A stretch of DNA of 64,000 nt from Latrodectus hesperus. Taxonomy: Eukaryota; Arthropoda; Arachnida; Araneae; Theridiidae. Shown here piece by piece: positions 34,936 to 48,774 of this stretch (positions are counted from its first letter, which is position 1; every line of letters starts with the position of its first letter). A program made the position numbers and the translations under genes. The notes beneath the pieces were generated by a model. It did not search any database and was not told the origin of the DNA. It worked only from the letters and a program-made list of their open reading frames with translations. The stretch spans positions 36,344,113-36,408,112 of the forward strand of contig CM075853.1 in NCBI GenBank assembly GCA_037975125.1, written 5' to 3'.

Positions 34936-36059
34936 CCGGAAAATTATTTCGTTTATATTTAACCAGAGCATAGGAACTTGAAAACTTCTGCTGTATAGAT
35001 AAAACTATTATATTATCATCTTCTATTCATTTAAGTTAGCATATTACTTCTACTCGGAAGTTTGAGTTGTCGATCAGACAACTCAGACTTCCAGTCTTCC
35101 AGAACAACCTTCTCAGAAACCAGACTCAGACTTCCAGAACAACAGGATTGCTATGTGAGTGTTGGTGTTACTATTATAGGAGCAGAATACTGGAACAATT
35201 CTATTGTTCATCAACGATCCACCTATAGAGATATTGATTTTGGTCTGGAAGCTAACTGATTTGATCGTAGAAAGATGTATTTGCTCATGATTTTCTAAGT
35301 TACATGTTTTAAGTCGAATATCTGTTTGATTTGGTAATATTCTGGTCTTAGGATTACTGATTAATTTGATTCAGTATTTTGGATCTTAGTATCATTATGG
35401 GAGTCATTCATTTGAGTATCTGAAGATGCTATCACCCAGCTAAAACATTTAACATTGCTATCGATGCAGTTTTATCAGCAATCATGATTCTATGTAAAAA
35501 TGGTATATGTGTTACGATTTTTTGTGTTACGTTGTCCTTATACTGATACTTCATGAACATGTTTTCTTCTGTTGTCTAATGTCCCATTTTAATAATATAA
35601 AATTTAATTTCTAAGGCTGCATTCTTATGATTTAGGTGTCTTCATTTGTAATGCGTTCTATAACTTGTCAAACCAAAGGCAATTTTCATGATTTATGAGA
35701 GGAGACATAAGTACCTGTTTTCATTCTCTGTTTCTCTGGCAAGTTTAGAATACTACCAGTAGTATCTTTCACATAAATTACTCTTGAAATAAAAATAAAA
35801 TATAGGAAATATATAATTTGCAAAAAGATAATTACTAGAACCAAATATTTGTTCAAAAATAAAGAGGACAATTTTACTACATTTCCATCCCGAATTATTA
35901 TGTTAATTTCATCACACAACTTACATTTTTAGGCATTTGTATTAATACGAATTTAAGTGCAAAACTATTAATAAATTTTTGTTTTTTGGTAAAAAATTGC
36001 GGAAAGTAATAATGCTGATACAAGAATTAAAATTTTCAATATTTAATAACATGTTTTAC
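34936..36059. other. AT-rich stretch with a small local duplication
   Basis: ACTCAGACTTCCAG occurs twice within 35082-35134 with AACAAC after each, a local tandem duplication inside a 65-residue ORF (35062-35259) of unknown status. No gene is recognised. Confidence 0.4.
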
Positions 36060-36450
36060 CACCCAGGTCGGAAATTGGTGGAAACTTGGGCTAATACTTG
36101 AAGAATTCCACTTTGCCCGATAATCTCAGAGGCTTTCCGCCGATTCTAAGAAAAAAATAAAAAGGTTTCCTTGTGTTCTGACACTCTACAATAAACATGT
36201 CAGACTTTGCACCCCTATAGTGATAAGACGTTGCTCACCAAAATAAAGTGAGCGTCCCCCTCCCTTCCCAGCCATCGTCACCGGATGTACTCACTCTCAC
36301 CCTGCAACTCCCTACTTATCAGAGTGGTTTTTATCTCAAGATTCCCTCGCAGAGTCAATAGTCCGTCTTGAGCACACTGTTGGTAGTTGAAGAAATGTCG
36401 CCAATACTTTGTCACGTACAGTTTGTGGATAAAAGTTCATGCAAACCTCA
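36060..36450. promoter_or_regulatory. GC-richer island, candidate regulatory element
   Basis: ORF-less complex sequence in AT-rich flanks, with GATA-like CTTATCAG (near 36315) and several CpG. Regulatory function is inferred from composition only. Confidence 0.33.
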
Positions 36451-39400
36451 GTTTAGATAAGCGGTTTTCCAGTCTCCTAAAAGTAGTGATTAGATTTGGA
36501 AGATCATCAAATAGAGCCGATTTTTAAGATTATCGCCAGTGACTTTTAAGTTAAATGTTTTCTGTATTCGATAAATCATGACAAGACGTATAAATGAGGT
36601 AAAAATCCATTACCACACTGATAGCTACAACCTGTATCATATGTCTGATAATTTTCTCTTATTTTTTAAGATTATTCTCTATTCGAAGAAATTGCCTTCA
36701 AACTTAGTTAATAAAGTATTTACTTTACTAGAAGATACGCATTTATATTTTACGACTAATGCAAAATAGTTTATCTTGGTGATAAATTTTTAAGTTTACG
36801 AAAAATGCTCATTTCAATTTCGTTCATTAATTATTAGCAACAACTATTTAAACAATAAGGTATATAATACATTTTCATTTATAATCATTAAAGTGATTTT
36901 ATTTATTTTGAAAAATGTGTGTGTAAAATATAGTAATTTTAAATTAAGATTGTTAAATATTTCTACTGAATATATGTATAAGTAAAACAATTATTTTTCA
37001 CCTATTTGTGAGGAAGTTATTGTATATAAAATTAAACGGAAACAGAAACTATAAATTATAATTATTTTTTCCTCAAAGGATCATTTAAAAACATTAAATT
37101 AAATTTTTCATTTGCTTATACTTTATTTCTTGTCCTACAAATCAAAATCATAAAAAAGTGTTTTGAGTTTTACCAGGATTTCAAATTTATAGATTCGTCA
37201 AGAGACATAAAGTCGCAAATCATAATTGGTATCTGAACAACAAAGCGAAACACAAAAATACCTAAAATTCCATCACTATAGAAAGATGCTTTCAAAACAG
37301 GTTAAGTTTGGTTTATAATGGATTTATTATGGATTACAAATATTATTCCTTTTTTGCAGTTTCAATAAGTAATTGATATTGTTCTATTTCAACATTGTAA
37401 TTCCTAAAGTTAATTTATATTTTGTGTCTTGTAAAAATATATTATAATTAATTTTTTTATTTGTTTCTATTTTTCAAAGTAGTACAAAATGTAATTATTT
37501 TAATGTGAACAAACCAAGAGTAGCTCATTACACAAACCGCAATTTTCAAGCTGTTTTCTACTGTAATATTTCTCTATTAAAAATATGCTTTTCTTAATAA
37601 TTATGTAAGAATATTCATGACTTTAAATGTATTATTGTCTATCACAATTATTTTATTACTCTGCTGAATTCCAGTCTCAGTGGTGTATATCAATAATAAC
37701 TTTTAAATATTATTGACAAACAAAAAATTTTTTAAAAGAATTTTCAAAAAAAGCATTTTTAGGCATTTACTCTTATATTTTAGTTTAATCTCATTTCTAA
37801 AATTATTCTCATTTTTTATACTGTTAGTTTAACTAACAGAATAGAAAAGGAAAGTAGTTTTGGAATTTAGAACCAGAGTAATAATTTAATGATAAAATGT
37901 CCAAAGAATTTGCAACATTGTGGTTTTTCCTCAATTATACTTTTTTCAAAAGTTAAAAAACGAAATGAAAACTGGTGATAATTTAAAATGTATGTAAGTA
38001 CATTGGATTACATATAAAATATGGCTAACAAAATTTGGTTGTTCTATTTATATCTTAAAAAGACAAAAAATTGTTACACAGATTATTTACATTTTCCTAA
38101 ATCTAAGTAGAGGAGCATAAAATCTCTTGATTTTAAACATTCAAATCAAATGCAAAAATTGCAGATGAATATTAGTTCATCTGGAAAATAATGCAGGCAT
38201 TGCAACGATGCTATAACAATTACGATGTTATCACTGAATGAATAGATAAAATGCTAGTTGTTTAAGTAAAACTATTCTAAATCTGTGAAGAATATTGTAT
38301 GAGATTTGAAGCTCTTCTGAAGTTTAAAGTACAGCAAGAAGCTGGTAAAATTCAAATTAAAGACGATACTAATGCTATCTTTTCTGAGTTTTAAAATATT
38401 TTCTGTCACCGGGCTAATCAGAAATGTAAGCTCTTTTCTCAATCATTTTATCAATGATGCCGATAGGTTTTAGGTAGTTAGAAATCCTATTTTCATCCTT
38501 CCAAATTTTAGAAATCACAATTCATTTAAGATTTTTTTTTTCCTGTATTAAAATAAGATTTGTTGTTTCTACGAACGTTTATTTTTATTTCCAAGAATAT
38601 TTGTTTTTTTCAAATATTTGAAATGTCATATGAGATTTTCTTAGTGCCAATTTCTTTTAAAATTAGAACAATTATTATTATTTTCAAAGATGAAAGTGAG
38701 CAGTCTATTATTTACTGATACTAAGCAAATAATTATAGTATTATACATTTAATACTGCTTCTATTGTTCACTCTCTTTAATTACATATCCAAATCTAACT
38801 AAATTGAGTGCCAAAAGTGAATTTAGAATGACAAAGAAACCAAGTAAATCTTTAATGTTAAAATATGAAATATAGACTTTTATTTGATTCATGTGAACTT
38901 TATTATGAGGGGAATGAAATATCAGTTTAATTTTTAACATATTTAGCTAATTTTTGACTTCGTAAAAACAAAATCGATGTTTCCGTTTCTTAGAGAAATA
39001 CAGCACCTGAAAAGTATTTATTTGGCCGAAAGAATTTGTGTTCTAATTTAATTTTTAGCTAAAATAGAATAATTATCTTGAAAATTCTGCAGAGAGAATT
39101 AAAAAGTGTTTAACCCTTCATATTTGTTTTCATTAATTTCAGTTTTTTTAGAGATATATATTTGTTTGTTTGAAAGGTTTCCAACATTTGACATTTCAGT
39201 TGCTATCTTTAATATAAACATCATTTCATGCTCCGTATCGTTATTTGATTCTGTGAATGGCCTTGGAATAACGCACTGATATTATTATCGCTCCAAAGGA
39301 ACTTTAAAATACACTATTAAAAAATTAAAAGGTATTAGGATTTCTAATATAAACAGCAAATGAGTAAATATTTTGCTAACAAAGAAATGATTTGTTGGTG

Positions 39401-40251
39401 TTGTAAAATATGAAGAAAGAAACAAATAACTGAATATAAATAAGAGATTGTGTTGATGTTATTTGTCGGTAAATTCAAAATTCACAATAACACAAACAAA
39501 AAACAAGATGCCTCGAATAATGATGAATTTTAATAAGAAAAATGGCATTCCTCTGACCTAAGACAAAGTCGCATACCTAAAAGGCATGTTATCAGCTTAT
39601 CAATGAGGGTCTGGAGTAGTCTCGCCAAATTTAAAATAGAGTTTTCAATAGCTAAATTATTTCTGAGAGTTGATATGGTATAGAGCTGGCAACTTTTCTC
39701 ACGAGAATCTATCAAATATATTGCTCTATCGGATTCCTGAATGGGGAATATACTAGTGAATCATTTCAAAGAATTCCTATGCCGAAAATAAAATTGCTGA
39801 GCATGTTGTTGTCAGTCTTTATTATTCATGACAATAAGTTCATCTCTCATTATTACAGTTTACAGAACCTCAATAAACTTGAAAATTTATTTCTTTATCA
39901 CTGAGATTTCCCATAACGTAAAGATCATTGTGGTTATACTGATATATATATTTGTGCAAATCCTAAATCCAATTTAAATATTTTCCTGCTTTAAGAGATT
40001 ATTTGTATCGGGTTTTCTTGATGAAAAAATTCCTGATGTCAAGTAGTGCGCTGAAACAGACTCCATCTTTAAATTGCTCTACTCATTTCGTTCCATCTAA
40101 TACCCACTTTCTGCTGATAGTACGACTGCCTCCTGTAAACACAGCACAAATCATAGATCTGCAAGCATACAAACTAAGATGGTGGAGTCAGTTTCCAACA
40201 ATGACAAACTCAGCTTCAATAACGCAATTCCATCAAGGAAAAATTATAATT
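36451..40251. other. AT-rich gene-free stretch
   Basis: Low-complexity DNA with a short palindrome (CTGTTAGTTTAACTAACAG, near 37821). No gene, RNA or repeat family recognised. Confidence 0.5.
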
Positions 40252-40461
40252 TCAGAAACTTTTATTGATTCCTTTACCATGGATTGCGTTTGATACACCT
40301 CTAAGTAACCAATAGTTCTCCATATTGCCGTTTATATTCAGCAATTTTGCTGAAGCATCATATTCACTATTAGAAAACGTGCAGCGCGAGTATAAATTCA
40401 TACAGAAGGAATGTCTTAAAATAATTTTCACACAATCTGAAATGTATAGTTTCACAGACAA
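40252..40461 (-). pseudogene. Possible BEL/Pao reverse-transcriptase relic (weak)
   Basis: A 69-residue minus-strand ORF holds SEYDASAKLLN, which resembles the FDASAK.SNG motif at the start of BEL/Pao reverse transcriptases. Farther down the same strand (40060-40200) a frame shows TDSTIL, like the RNase H TDST motif, but far closer than in an intact element. Suggestive only; both could be chance. Confidence 0.2.
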
Positions 40462-40934
40462 AATTTATATCCTTTCTCATTTTATATAAATTTTATAATT
40501 TTCTTTTTTAATTTCTTCTACATCATTTTCGTTAAGAAAATTTGTCGATTATATGATTATTGTATACCAAACACACAATATCTACTAATTGTTTTAAATG
40601 TGTTATTATAATGTGGACTAACAGTTTGAGAATAAAAATTAAAAAAAAATTACAGTCACATGCTATTTTTATTCAGAAAAGATATGAAAATTTTTTCCCT
40701 ATTAGTGATATTTTGCTGAGTTATTTGCTTGTAGAAAAAAGTGGTAAGAAAATATATCATTTTCTTAAAAATATCACTTTGAACCGCATAGCTAAGAAAT
40801 AATAAATTTTTGTAAATTTCTATATTATGCAACCTTTTCTCTGCCAAATAAAAACATTTTAAGTAAAAACAAATTTTACTCATTTTTGCAATAAATTTTG
40901 ATCAAAATTTCAAATATTTCCGTGTAGATATTTT
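40462..40934. other. AT-rich gene-free stretch
   Basis: Two overlapping opposite-strand ORFs (40560-40802, 40656-40883) are K/I/F-rich low-complexity readings. Nothing supported. Confidence 0.5.
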
Positions 40935-41260
40935 CTTTATCACACTACTCTTGTCGGACTGCAATCCCGTCTCTTCCAATAACGCCGGGAGCAAAACATT
41001 TCTAATTCACTCGCGTAAGAAACTAATTGCCATTATTATTATCAGATCGATCAAAATTTGAATCTCTTGGCGATTTAATCGCCATTTCTTGCTGAGCGAT
41101 CACCAGTTTTTCGTGTTAAGGTTGATCTGTTATTACGATGATATAGGTATGCCGGCTGAAAGATCGCCTCACATAAATCCCACGGTGATTATAGTTCTAA
41201 TGAATTATTTGCGTCAAAAGATATTGTTTCAGTAATGAATTATTTTCAAACGGCACACGT
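40935..41260. promoter_or_regulatory. Candidate enhancer with homeodomain-like sites
   Basis: A GC-raised, ORF-free block with TAATTG (within 41021-41030), a near-palindrome GGCGATTTAATCGCC (41069-41083) containing TAATC, paired GATCGATC and CGATCA motifs, and CpG in between. The density of homeodomain-type cores in a complex background fits a developmental enhancer. Inference only. Confidence 0.35.
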
Positions 41261-43238
41261 CTGCGGAAAGTGTGTGTAAAAATGGAAGCTCAGTTGCACA
41301 TTATCTCGATTATTTTATCAATTGTTTTATTCATGATACTGAAATTGCTTTTTATTATACCTAGATTAAATGAATAAGTAAATAAAAACCTAGCTCGAGA
41401 TAAATAACAGTTTACTTAAGACTAATTGAGATTTCTTTATCTTTATGGGGTGTCTCTTTTTAGCAATGGATTTTAATTTATAGTTTATAATTTATAGTAG
41501 ATACATTTTCTTGATTTATAATTAGTTTTAAGAAATAATAATAAATGACTGTTTGTATAGCTAAGGTCTTTATTTGACCTCAATTGAAACATGATATTTT
41601 GCTGAAAATAAAATGTTTATTTAATTCATGTTAGTAAAGTCCTAAATGATATATTTTTCTCGTTCAATCTTGCATAGTTAATTTATGATTATAAAGGTGT
41701 TGAACTAATATATTATAAACGATGTATTCTAGTATCATTTAACTAAGCAATACTAAATTATTTGACTGATTAAAACACTAGTAAAACAATCAGATAATCT
41801 TTTGTAAAATCGAATTAAAGACTGAAAAAACTACTACAGAATACAAAAAGTTCCTGATTGAATTTATTATTTTTTTAATTTTCTCATTTTCAAAAAACTT
41901 AAAAGGATATTCTATGTTTTCTTTACATAGATATGCGAAAATTCAATCAAGGAAAGAATGATCCAATTCAGTATCATCTGAAATTTCGAGACAAATCCTG
42001 TCTATATCATTTCCTAATCAGGCTGTCAAAGTAAGATGTTTCTATAATTTTATTTTACTAAAATTTGATATTTTATTTGTTCAAATTGAATAATAAATCT
42101 TACATATTTACAGTCAATTAAAGTAATTTTTTATTCTGAAATACAACTAAGTTTATTTTTGTGGAAATTTATTGAACTATGGCACTCATTATCATTCAAC
42201 AAATAAATATAATGGAAAAAGTTACTAGTACAACATGGATATCTGTTCAAATTTTTCGACTTCTGTATTACAAAAGAAATACGAAAATGAAATTGGAAGT
42301 ATGCATGAGAAAAGTTTAAAGTTTTAAAATGCATATATGTTGTGATGAATTACTCTAGAGAATTTCGAAACTTGTAAGAGAAATATGACAATCTTATTAT
42401 TTCTCAATAGTAATAATTGCATTTAAAGTAGTATAACACTTCAGACCACTAGTCTGAATATCTTTTCCTTTTTGCTGAAATATATCAATAATCTTTCTGC
42501 GTTTCTAATTTTTCTAAAGGTTGTTAAACAGTGGTTTTGAATGCTCAATTTAGAAGACATCTAAATAATAATAAACTATTCAAACTATAGCTGTAGTAAA
42601 AATTTTTTATGAAAATGTAATTATATTTCTGACTCTTATGGTATGTGATGAGAAATAATTTATATCCAAAACCTAATCAATGTTTCCCGCTAGCCATTTG
42701 TGTAATGAAATGGTTAAAAAAATAAACTTATTTAAAATAATGATTTAGATATCATTACTTGTATTTATTATTTATAATTACATTTATTTGCATAGTAGCA
42801 TCATTGTGACTATATTTTTGAATAAAAATATCAAGAAAGTATTTTCGCATTCAAATTGGACGGAATAGTTATTTTCTGGGTTAGATTAATAAAATTTCAA
42901 CCAAGTAATTAATTTGGTCATTAAATATCACTTACGACTATAAGACTTAGCTGTGATATTATACTTTTGTAATGTACAAAAAATTTATTATTTATTATAA
43001 TTTTCAATCAATCATGGTGTTAAATGATGAATGCTTAGTGATACTTTTCTAAGCCATATAAGGTCTAGCTAGATTTTGGTAATAGTAAGACATTTTTACA
43101 TAACAAAATATAATTTGAAAAATAAATTTTTCAAAATTATTTTTTTGCCTCTGCAAAAAACAAAAATAAAACATCCATCTTCTGCTTTTTCAATAATCAA
43201 GCACACAAAGCCATTTGTGCCATTCAGAAAGAGGTAAT
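41261..43238. other. AT-rich gene-free stretch
   Basis: No gene or repeat recognised; some TTTATAGTTTATAATTTATAG tandem-like sequence near 41475. Confidence 0.5.
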
Positions 43239-43435
43239 TGTTGTTGTTGTTGCATGCCCCCTTTGGCCAGCAGCGCTAGACCAGATCCATAACGTTGAAC
43301 ACTCGCAAAAAATCTAGCACGATCAAAGGATCGTTATATAAATCATTCTTGGATAGCCCCAGGCACTCAAGGATGACTTCTGGCGTAGGAAAATAGTTGG
43401 TACAGGTCTCAAAAATTTTGATGCCCTCTGAAAAG
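43239..43435 (-). mobile_element. LINE 3' end, (CAA)n-tailed clade
   Basis: On the minus strand one frame reads PTPEVILECLGLSKNDLY, then DPLIVLDFLRVFNVMDLV and a TAG stop (43276-43278). This is the conserved C-terminus of this non-LTR clade with little damage, followed by about 25 bp of 3' UTR and a (CAA)4 tail at 43239-43250. 5'-truncated to under 200 bp. Confidence 0.85.
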
Positions 43436-43663
43436 AAAAAGGTAATTAAGAAAATTTTTTAAATTTATGTCACAACTGTAAAGTTTGATTAAATGTATTG
43501 ATTTTAATTGTTGTTTTTTTAACTGAGACTTTAAGTGCAAGAGAAATCAATACTATTTTGTACCCTTTTATAGTTTAATTAGAATTATGGCATCCCATAA
43601 TTTTCAAGATTTGGAATCAGGGAATCCATCGATCATATATTTTTTTCGAGTGCCCTACAGGAA

Positions 43664-43999
43664 ATGAGTCGTAATTACTGTTCAACACTTTGTAACAGAT
43701 CATCACATCCAGCTGGAAAAAAAATGCCCTTATGTTTTCCTCCAATTAAAAAATTTATTTTTCGCACACCTCGTTACAAAGTGACAGATTTTCCTGAAAT
43801 TGAAGGAAAATGTCCTACTCCCAGGAACTTGCCACCTCCAACTGACACTCCCAAAATGATGGATGAGGGGTGCCATGCACTCACACTTCCGACAGGGGAC
43901 ATCCTAATATGTGACAGTTTACCCACCGAGAACAGGGAGGAAAAGGGGTGGCCCCTTTACAAGATACCGCTGCACACCCCGATCTTGGAAGCAATTTAA
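43664..43999 (+). CDS. Candidate terminal exon or ORF of unknown function
   Basis: A 111-residue ORF in a GC-raised block. It is proline- and cysteine-containing (for example RNLPPPTDTPKMMDEGCHA, then LPTGDILICDSLPTENRE), unlike the I/K/F/N-rich chance ORFs around it. The frame is open from 43601. Just before the ATG lies a pyrimidine-rich stretch ending in CCCTACAG (to 43660), a plausible 3' splice site, so the real start may be upstream in another exon. The TAA stop is at 43997-43999. No domain recognised. A chance ORF in a GC island remains possible. Confidence 0.28.
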   Translation: MSRNYCSTLCNRSSHPAGKKMPLCFPPIKKFIFRTPRYKVTDFPEIEGKCPTPRNLPPPTDTPKMMDEGCHALTLPTGDILICDSLPTENREEKGWPLYKIPLHTPILEAI

Positions 44000-44699
44000 A
44001 CACATCTACGAGATTAGAATTTTAAGAAGGAATTTTTTCTGATAATTGGTATTCGAAACTTAGCTCTACAAAAGCGGTCGCACCTGCGTGAATATGAACT
44101 TCGTGAAGAGAAACAGACACAGACACCTTTTTTTAAATGACAATATTCTTTATTGTATATTATAATTAAAGATATTATAGTTAAAAAGCTCTAAAATGTT
44201 ACAATTGTTTACCTTTATTTTATCATTTTCTATTTAGCCGCATCATTAGAAGAACTCCATAACAAGATTTATTTTTTATTAATATTTGTTCCAAATACAA
44301 TCAGAGTAAAAGTTTTAAGCATTATTTTATAAAAATGGTAAAGGATATAATATATCCTTTATGTAAATTAGAATTGAAATAAATTTATACTCATATAATG
44401 AAGATATATCGAAAGTTTCAACCACAATATGATGGTAACTGTCATCTAATAAAAAATATAATTATATCTGCTAATTTGTATTGTGCTGATATATCTTGCA
44501 ACTGTTCAATAATTAATTTGTTGTTACTGGCCCTCTCCTGCTAGATATAGAAGGTTTATTTTTTAACTTTTTAGCTGAAATCTATAAGATTTTTTTAGAA
44601 GTTTTAATTTAAAATTTCTTGATTTTTCACAATAACTGCATTATAAGAATGACTGATATAACACCTATGCAAGACGTAGTGTACTATTAATGATACCAA
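44000..44699. other. AT-rich gene-free stretch
   Basis: No gene or repeat recognised. Confidence 0.5.
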
Positions 44700-44920
44700 A
44701 CGTGGAAAATTTTATGTTACAAAGCTTTACACGGACAAGGAATTTAACAAGCAGAAACGAATGGGAAAGAAATGCAAATTTGGTTTCCGGCAGAATTGAT
44801 TGTTAGTTGAAGATAATCCATCACTAAGAACAGGCTGTTCATCAAAAATAACAATTGTTCTCTTCCAGGATCAATATCGAGAAGTTGTTACCGAATTAAT
44901 GAGTGTGAAATGATGCCATT
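44700..44920 (+). pseudogene. Mariner-like transposase N-terminal relic
   Basis: One plus-strand frame gives FMLQSFTRTRN...SRNEWERN...SGRID, and the next frame continues VEDNPSLRTGCSSK and, later, VVTELMSV. The order matches the N-terminal region of mariner transposases (F.ML...L.R...EW..RF..GR..VEDD.R.GRP...). A frameshift and stops break it, and no DDE region or TIR was found. Confidence 0.42.
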
Positions 44921-47900
44921 GATTGATTAGTTCTTAAGGTACAACTGATAGCGACATGAAAGTTCCTTAATGATGTGTCATTTTTTGAGAACATTGCTCT
45001 ATCTTTCACGTAGCTACTGTCAAATGTGAAACGCAGTGTGATATCGAAAATTATAAAGATCTAAGATTCTTGATAAACTTTAGATGAAAGTAATAATGAG
45101 AAGCCAGAAACAAGTTACAATGATATAAGAAACACAGATAAATATTATTCCGATGTTATCTAGGCAATATATGTTATTTAAATACAAAATACATTTTTTA
45201 ATCTTGCTTATTTGAAATTGAATCATAAGCTATTAAGCTGATAAATTTTTATCAAAACACTATCATGGTTTATCTCAGAACTTTTATTTCTAACGAGCTT
45301 AACTATTCAATATTTTACATTGATTTTATGAATTTATGTAATAAATGAACATCCAGTTTATAAAAATAGTATTTACTTCTTCCAGAAGTCACATTAATTA
45401 CTACTTGCTTAAATATAACACAACAAAGAACCAGAAATACCTACATTAAAAAGTCATTACAATTTTTGCAAATCAATGAGCTATTTATTGCTTTATTCCA
45501 AAACCATACTTTAGCAGAGAATTCAATGCATGAATGATTGTACATTCAAGTATCGTCTTATTAAAACGTAGCTTCTTCATTTGTAAAAGGCTAGAAATTA
45601 AGGTTTAGATTTTCAAAAAACAATATCTTGATTTCAAGTTCACATTGGTGGATACGAATAACATACCAGCAACTTTTAATACGATAAAAAATGTACCAAA
45701 CCATTTAGAAAGATAATGGTAGATCTTTGCTTAAGTCATATAACAATACTACATTTGGTGTATCAATGTAGGGACTTCCTCTTTTCATAATTTTTAACTA
45801 CTTTTGTTTTTTATTTTCGTTACTATTTCCACTACGATATGTTCTTCATTACAATTCAGAATGATTTATTGTATGATATTATTTTCTCTTACATTTTGAG
45901 TGCTGAAATTTCCAAAGGAAATGCTGTGTCGTTTAAGAACTCTTAAAAATCAAACTTTTAGACTTTTAGAAATTAAAAAAAAATTCATTTTTATTGAACC
46001 TATATATTTATGTGAATTTTAAAATTATTTTACAAAGATCTGTAAAATGTGCGTGGAAATTTATATTAGAATATGTTGGAATAACTGTGCTTGAAGTGTC
46101 TCAAAACTAGTATAAACATTATTGATAATATCAATATTCAAAAATACTAAAATTATATACCAACATTTAAAGATACCGCTCACCAGGAAGATGCAAGAGA
46201 CAATGGGACTGGCTGAACTATTTAGATTCTAATTTGGATTAAAACTTGCCATTTAGGAAGTGAAGAGTTAGATTTCGAAATCTTCCATGACGTACAGATT
46301 GATTTAATTATTTTTAGAAAGCATAAAACATATTTTTTTACATCTATTTATCCTCTTTACACCCAACTCTCCGTTGCGATATTCTTAATAACATATTGTG
46401 AGTATTACTCCGATGAACTTCTTTTAGTGAGTACATTTGTAAGTTTACATATATTTTCAGTATTTCTCACTTATAATTTATTTTTGATTTGTGTTTGTTT
46501 TATTAACCGGTTATATGCGATATGTATTATGAGACATAAGTAAATATTTAGCGTCTGTGATACTCATTGCTATGTTACTTGTAATTTAACATAGATTAAT
46601 ATATTGTTTCTGTATCTTGAATGCTTTGAGAATATTTATTTAAATTTTTTCTATGGAGTTTATAATGCATTTAAGCATTTTTTCATCATTTATTGATATA
46701 GAATAAATTTAACTGAGAGAATGTAAGACGTAAGTGGTTAATCATTATGAAGAAAAATCAACTTTGATTGCAATATTATAACTTTAAAGTCACACACACA
46801 CACACAATACCTCTAAATGATCTCGTGTAAGAGATTTACAGATGATATAAAACAGCTCCTCAGATTATTTAGAGGCAAGAATATGTCCTCTATTTCCATC
46901 ACTATGGGTTTGGAATCATACTAATGGATTTTGAAATCTCCTTTAAGCCCTTGTTAAGAGCTTTTTGCTTATGAAAAAGCACAAAATGCATAAAAGTACC
47001 ATATTAATGTAAATTTCGCACACTGTTAAATTTCAACTGACTCCACAATGAGCTACACAACTGCTTAATCTTCAGCATTTTAACAATAAGCCATGTCATT
47101 TATTTGCAAACTTTGGCTTCCATTCACTTAATTATTTTTTACTGCATGGAAAATACTTATTATACGCAAATTTTTATGCAGATGATCTATGTCTTCAGAT
47201 AACGGTATTCTAATTTAGTAAAAGTTTAGACTATTCGCGCCTTTCAAGAATTCGATTCTTATGAAACCGCTAAATTATTTCTAAGCTTATTGCTCTAGGG
47301 TAATATTTAATTCCCTGCAAATCATAACACGTGAAAGACAATAAAAAGCATAATAGTACTTTGCCTGTGATTTTTAATGCTGTATTTTGAATTCAATCAA
47401 AAATTCTTAGAAACTAAAACAACAAACACTCAAGATTACTCACGTTATACTTTAAAAATATTTTATTGTTAAAGCAAAACTATTTTATTTTTGAGTCAAT
47501 ATAGATGGTATTTAAAATATTAATCAATGATAATATTTTAATCGACTTAGTACAGTATAATATTAAATTCATTCATTTTATATTTATGCTTTCTTTTATA
47601 CACATATAATCGACTCTCAATTAAAATTGTCATAACTGAAAATAATATTTGTACAATAGCAAAAAATCCTTAATATTGCTTTATATCAATTTTATATTTT
47701 GTGATATTCAGATATTGATCATTAACTTATACTTGTTTGTCAATGGTTATGAAGTTATTATAAGCACTATTAATTGGTGATTATCTTTTCGTGTGATTTT
47801 ATCCATGTTGTTATATTTATGAATATGAATTTATTGAACTGTAAAAAAGCGAAGTAAAGAAATCAAGAATACCTTATTAATGTAATTATAATTTTATTTA

Positions 47901-48774
47901 CTCTCATAACTTTACGCAAAATATTATCCAATTAAATCAACACAATTAATTTTCAAAAAAGTTACATTTTTGCTTTCTTTAGCTGTAAGTCTTAAAGTTC
48001 TTCTTAGTGCACTTTAAACCTGACATATATGAGCTTATATTACTTTAATTCAAAAGTTTAAAAAAATGCTTATTTTTTGCTTATTTCATATACATTTCTA
48101 TTTCTACAATTTCACGCAGTTAATTATTTACGAAATAGAAATATCAGCAACAAAGACTAAATTTACGAAAATGATCATAGCAAGTGATTTAGCAAGTCAA
48201 ATAATCTTAGCAAGTAAAAAGTCCTTAATTGTGAGACTAAATTAATTTTCGCTGTAAATTCTCTTATTAAACCAATAGCAATTTTAACTTTTAAATATAG
48301 TTATTCGTTTGATCTTCAGAAGAGTTTGATATGAATTTATTAAATATATAAAAACAGCAATTTAGAGTTTAAAATGATGATTTAGATCTCAAAGTAGATT
48401 ATTAATATTAGGAGTTTGAATTTCTTCTTCTAAAATTTAGAGTTAGTATCAAAACCTGGATAGAGTTGATATCTAGACAAGACTCATCATTTGAAAAAAT
48501 ATTTATAAATGAATATAACTATGGTTTCTAGAAATACTTTGAAAGATGCTTTTAGTCTAGGATTTAACTATATCTGTGACTTAATCTAAGGAATTAATGC
48601 ATTCTTTAATAGGAATATAGCCTCATTCAAAAGTCATTAATACAATTATTTTACATAAAAGTCTTAAATATTATGCATTCAACAATTATATGGCTCATAC
48701 GAATGTTCTTTTATCAATAAATATAGAGAATATTCCTTAGTAAAAAAACTAGGTAATGTGATTGTCAGAAAAAA
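44921..48774. other. AT-rich gene-free stretch
   Basis: No gene recognised. A short (CA)n run lies at 46793-46806. Confidence 0.5.

Noticed and set aside
40003..40293. 96-residue plus-strand ORF as a gene
   Set aside because: No domain seen, and the minus strand has a weak BEL/Pao-like reading in the same place; neither is strong enough to call a gene.
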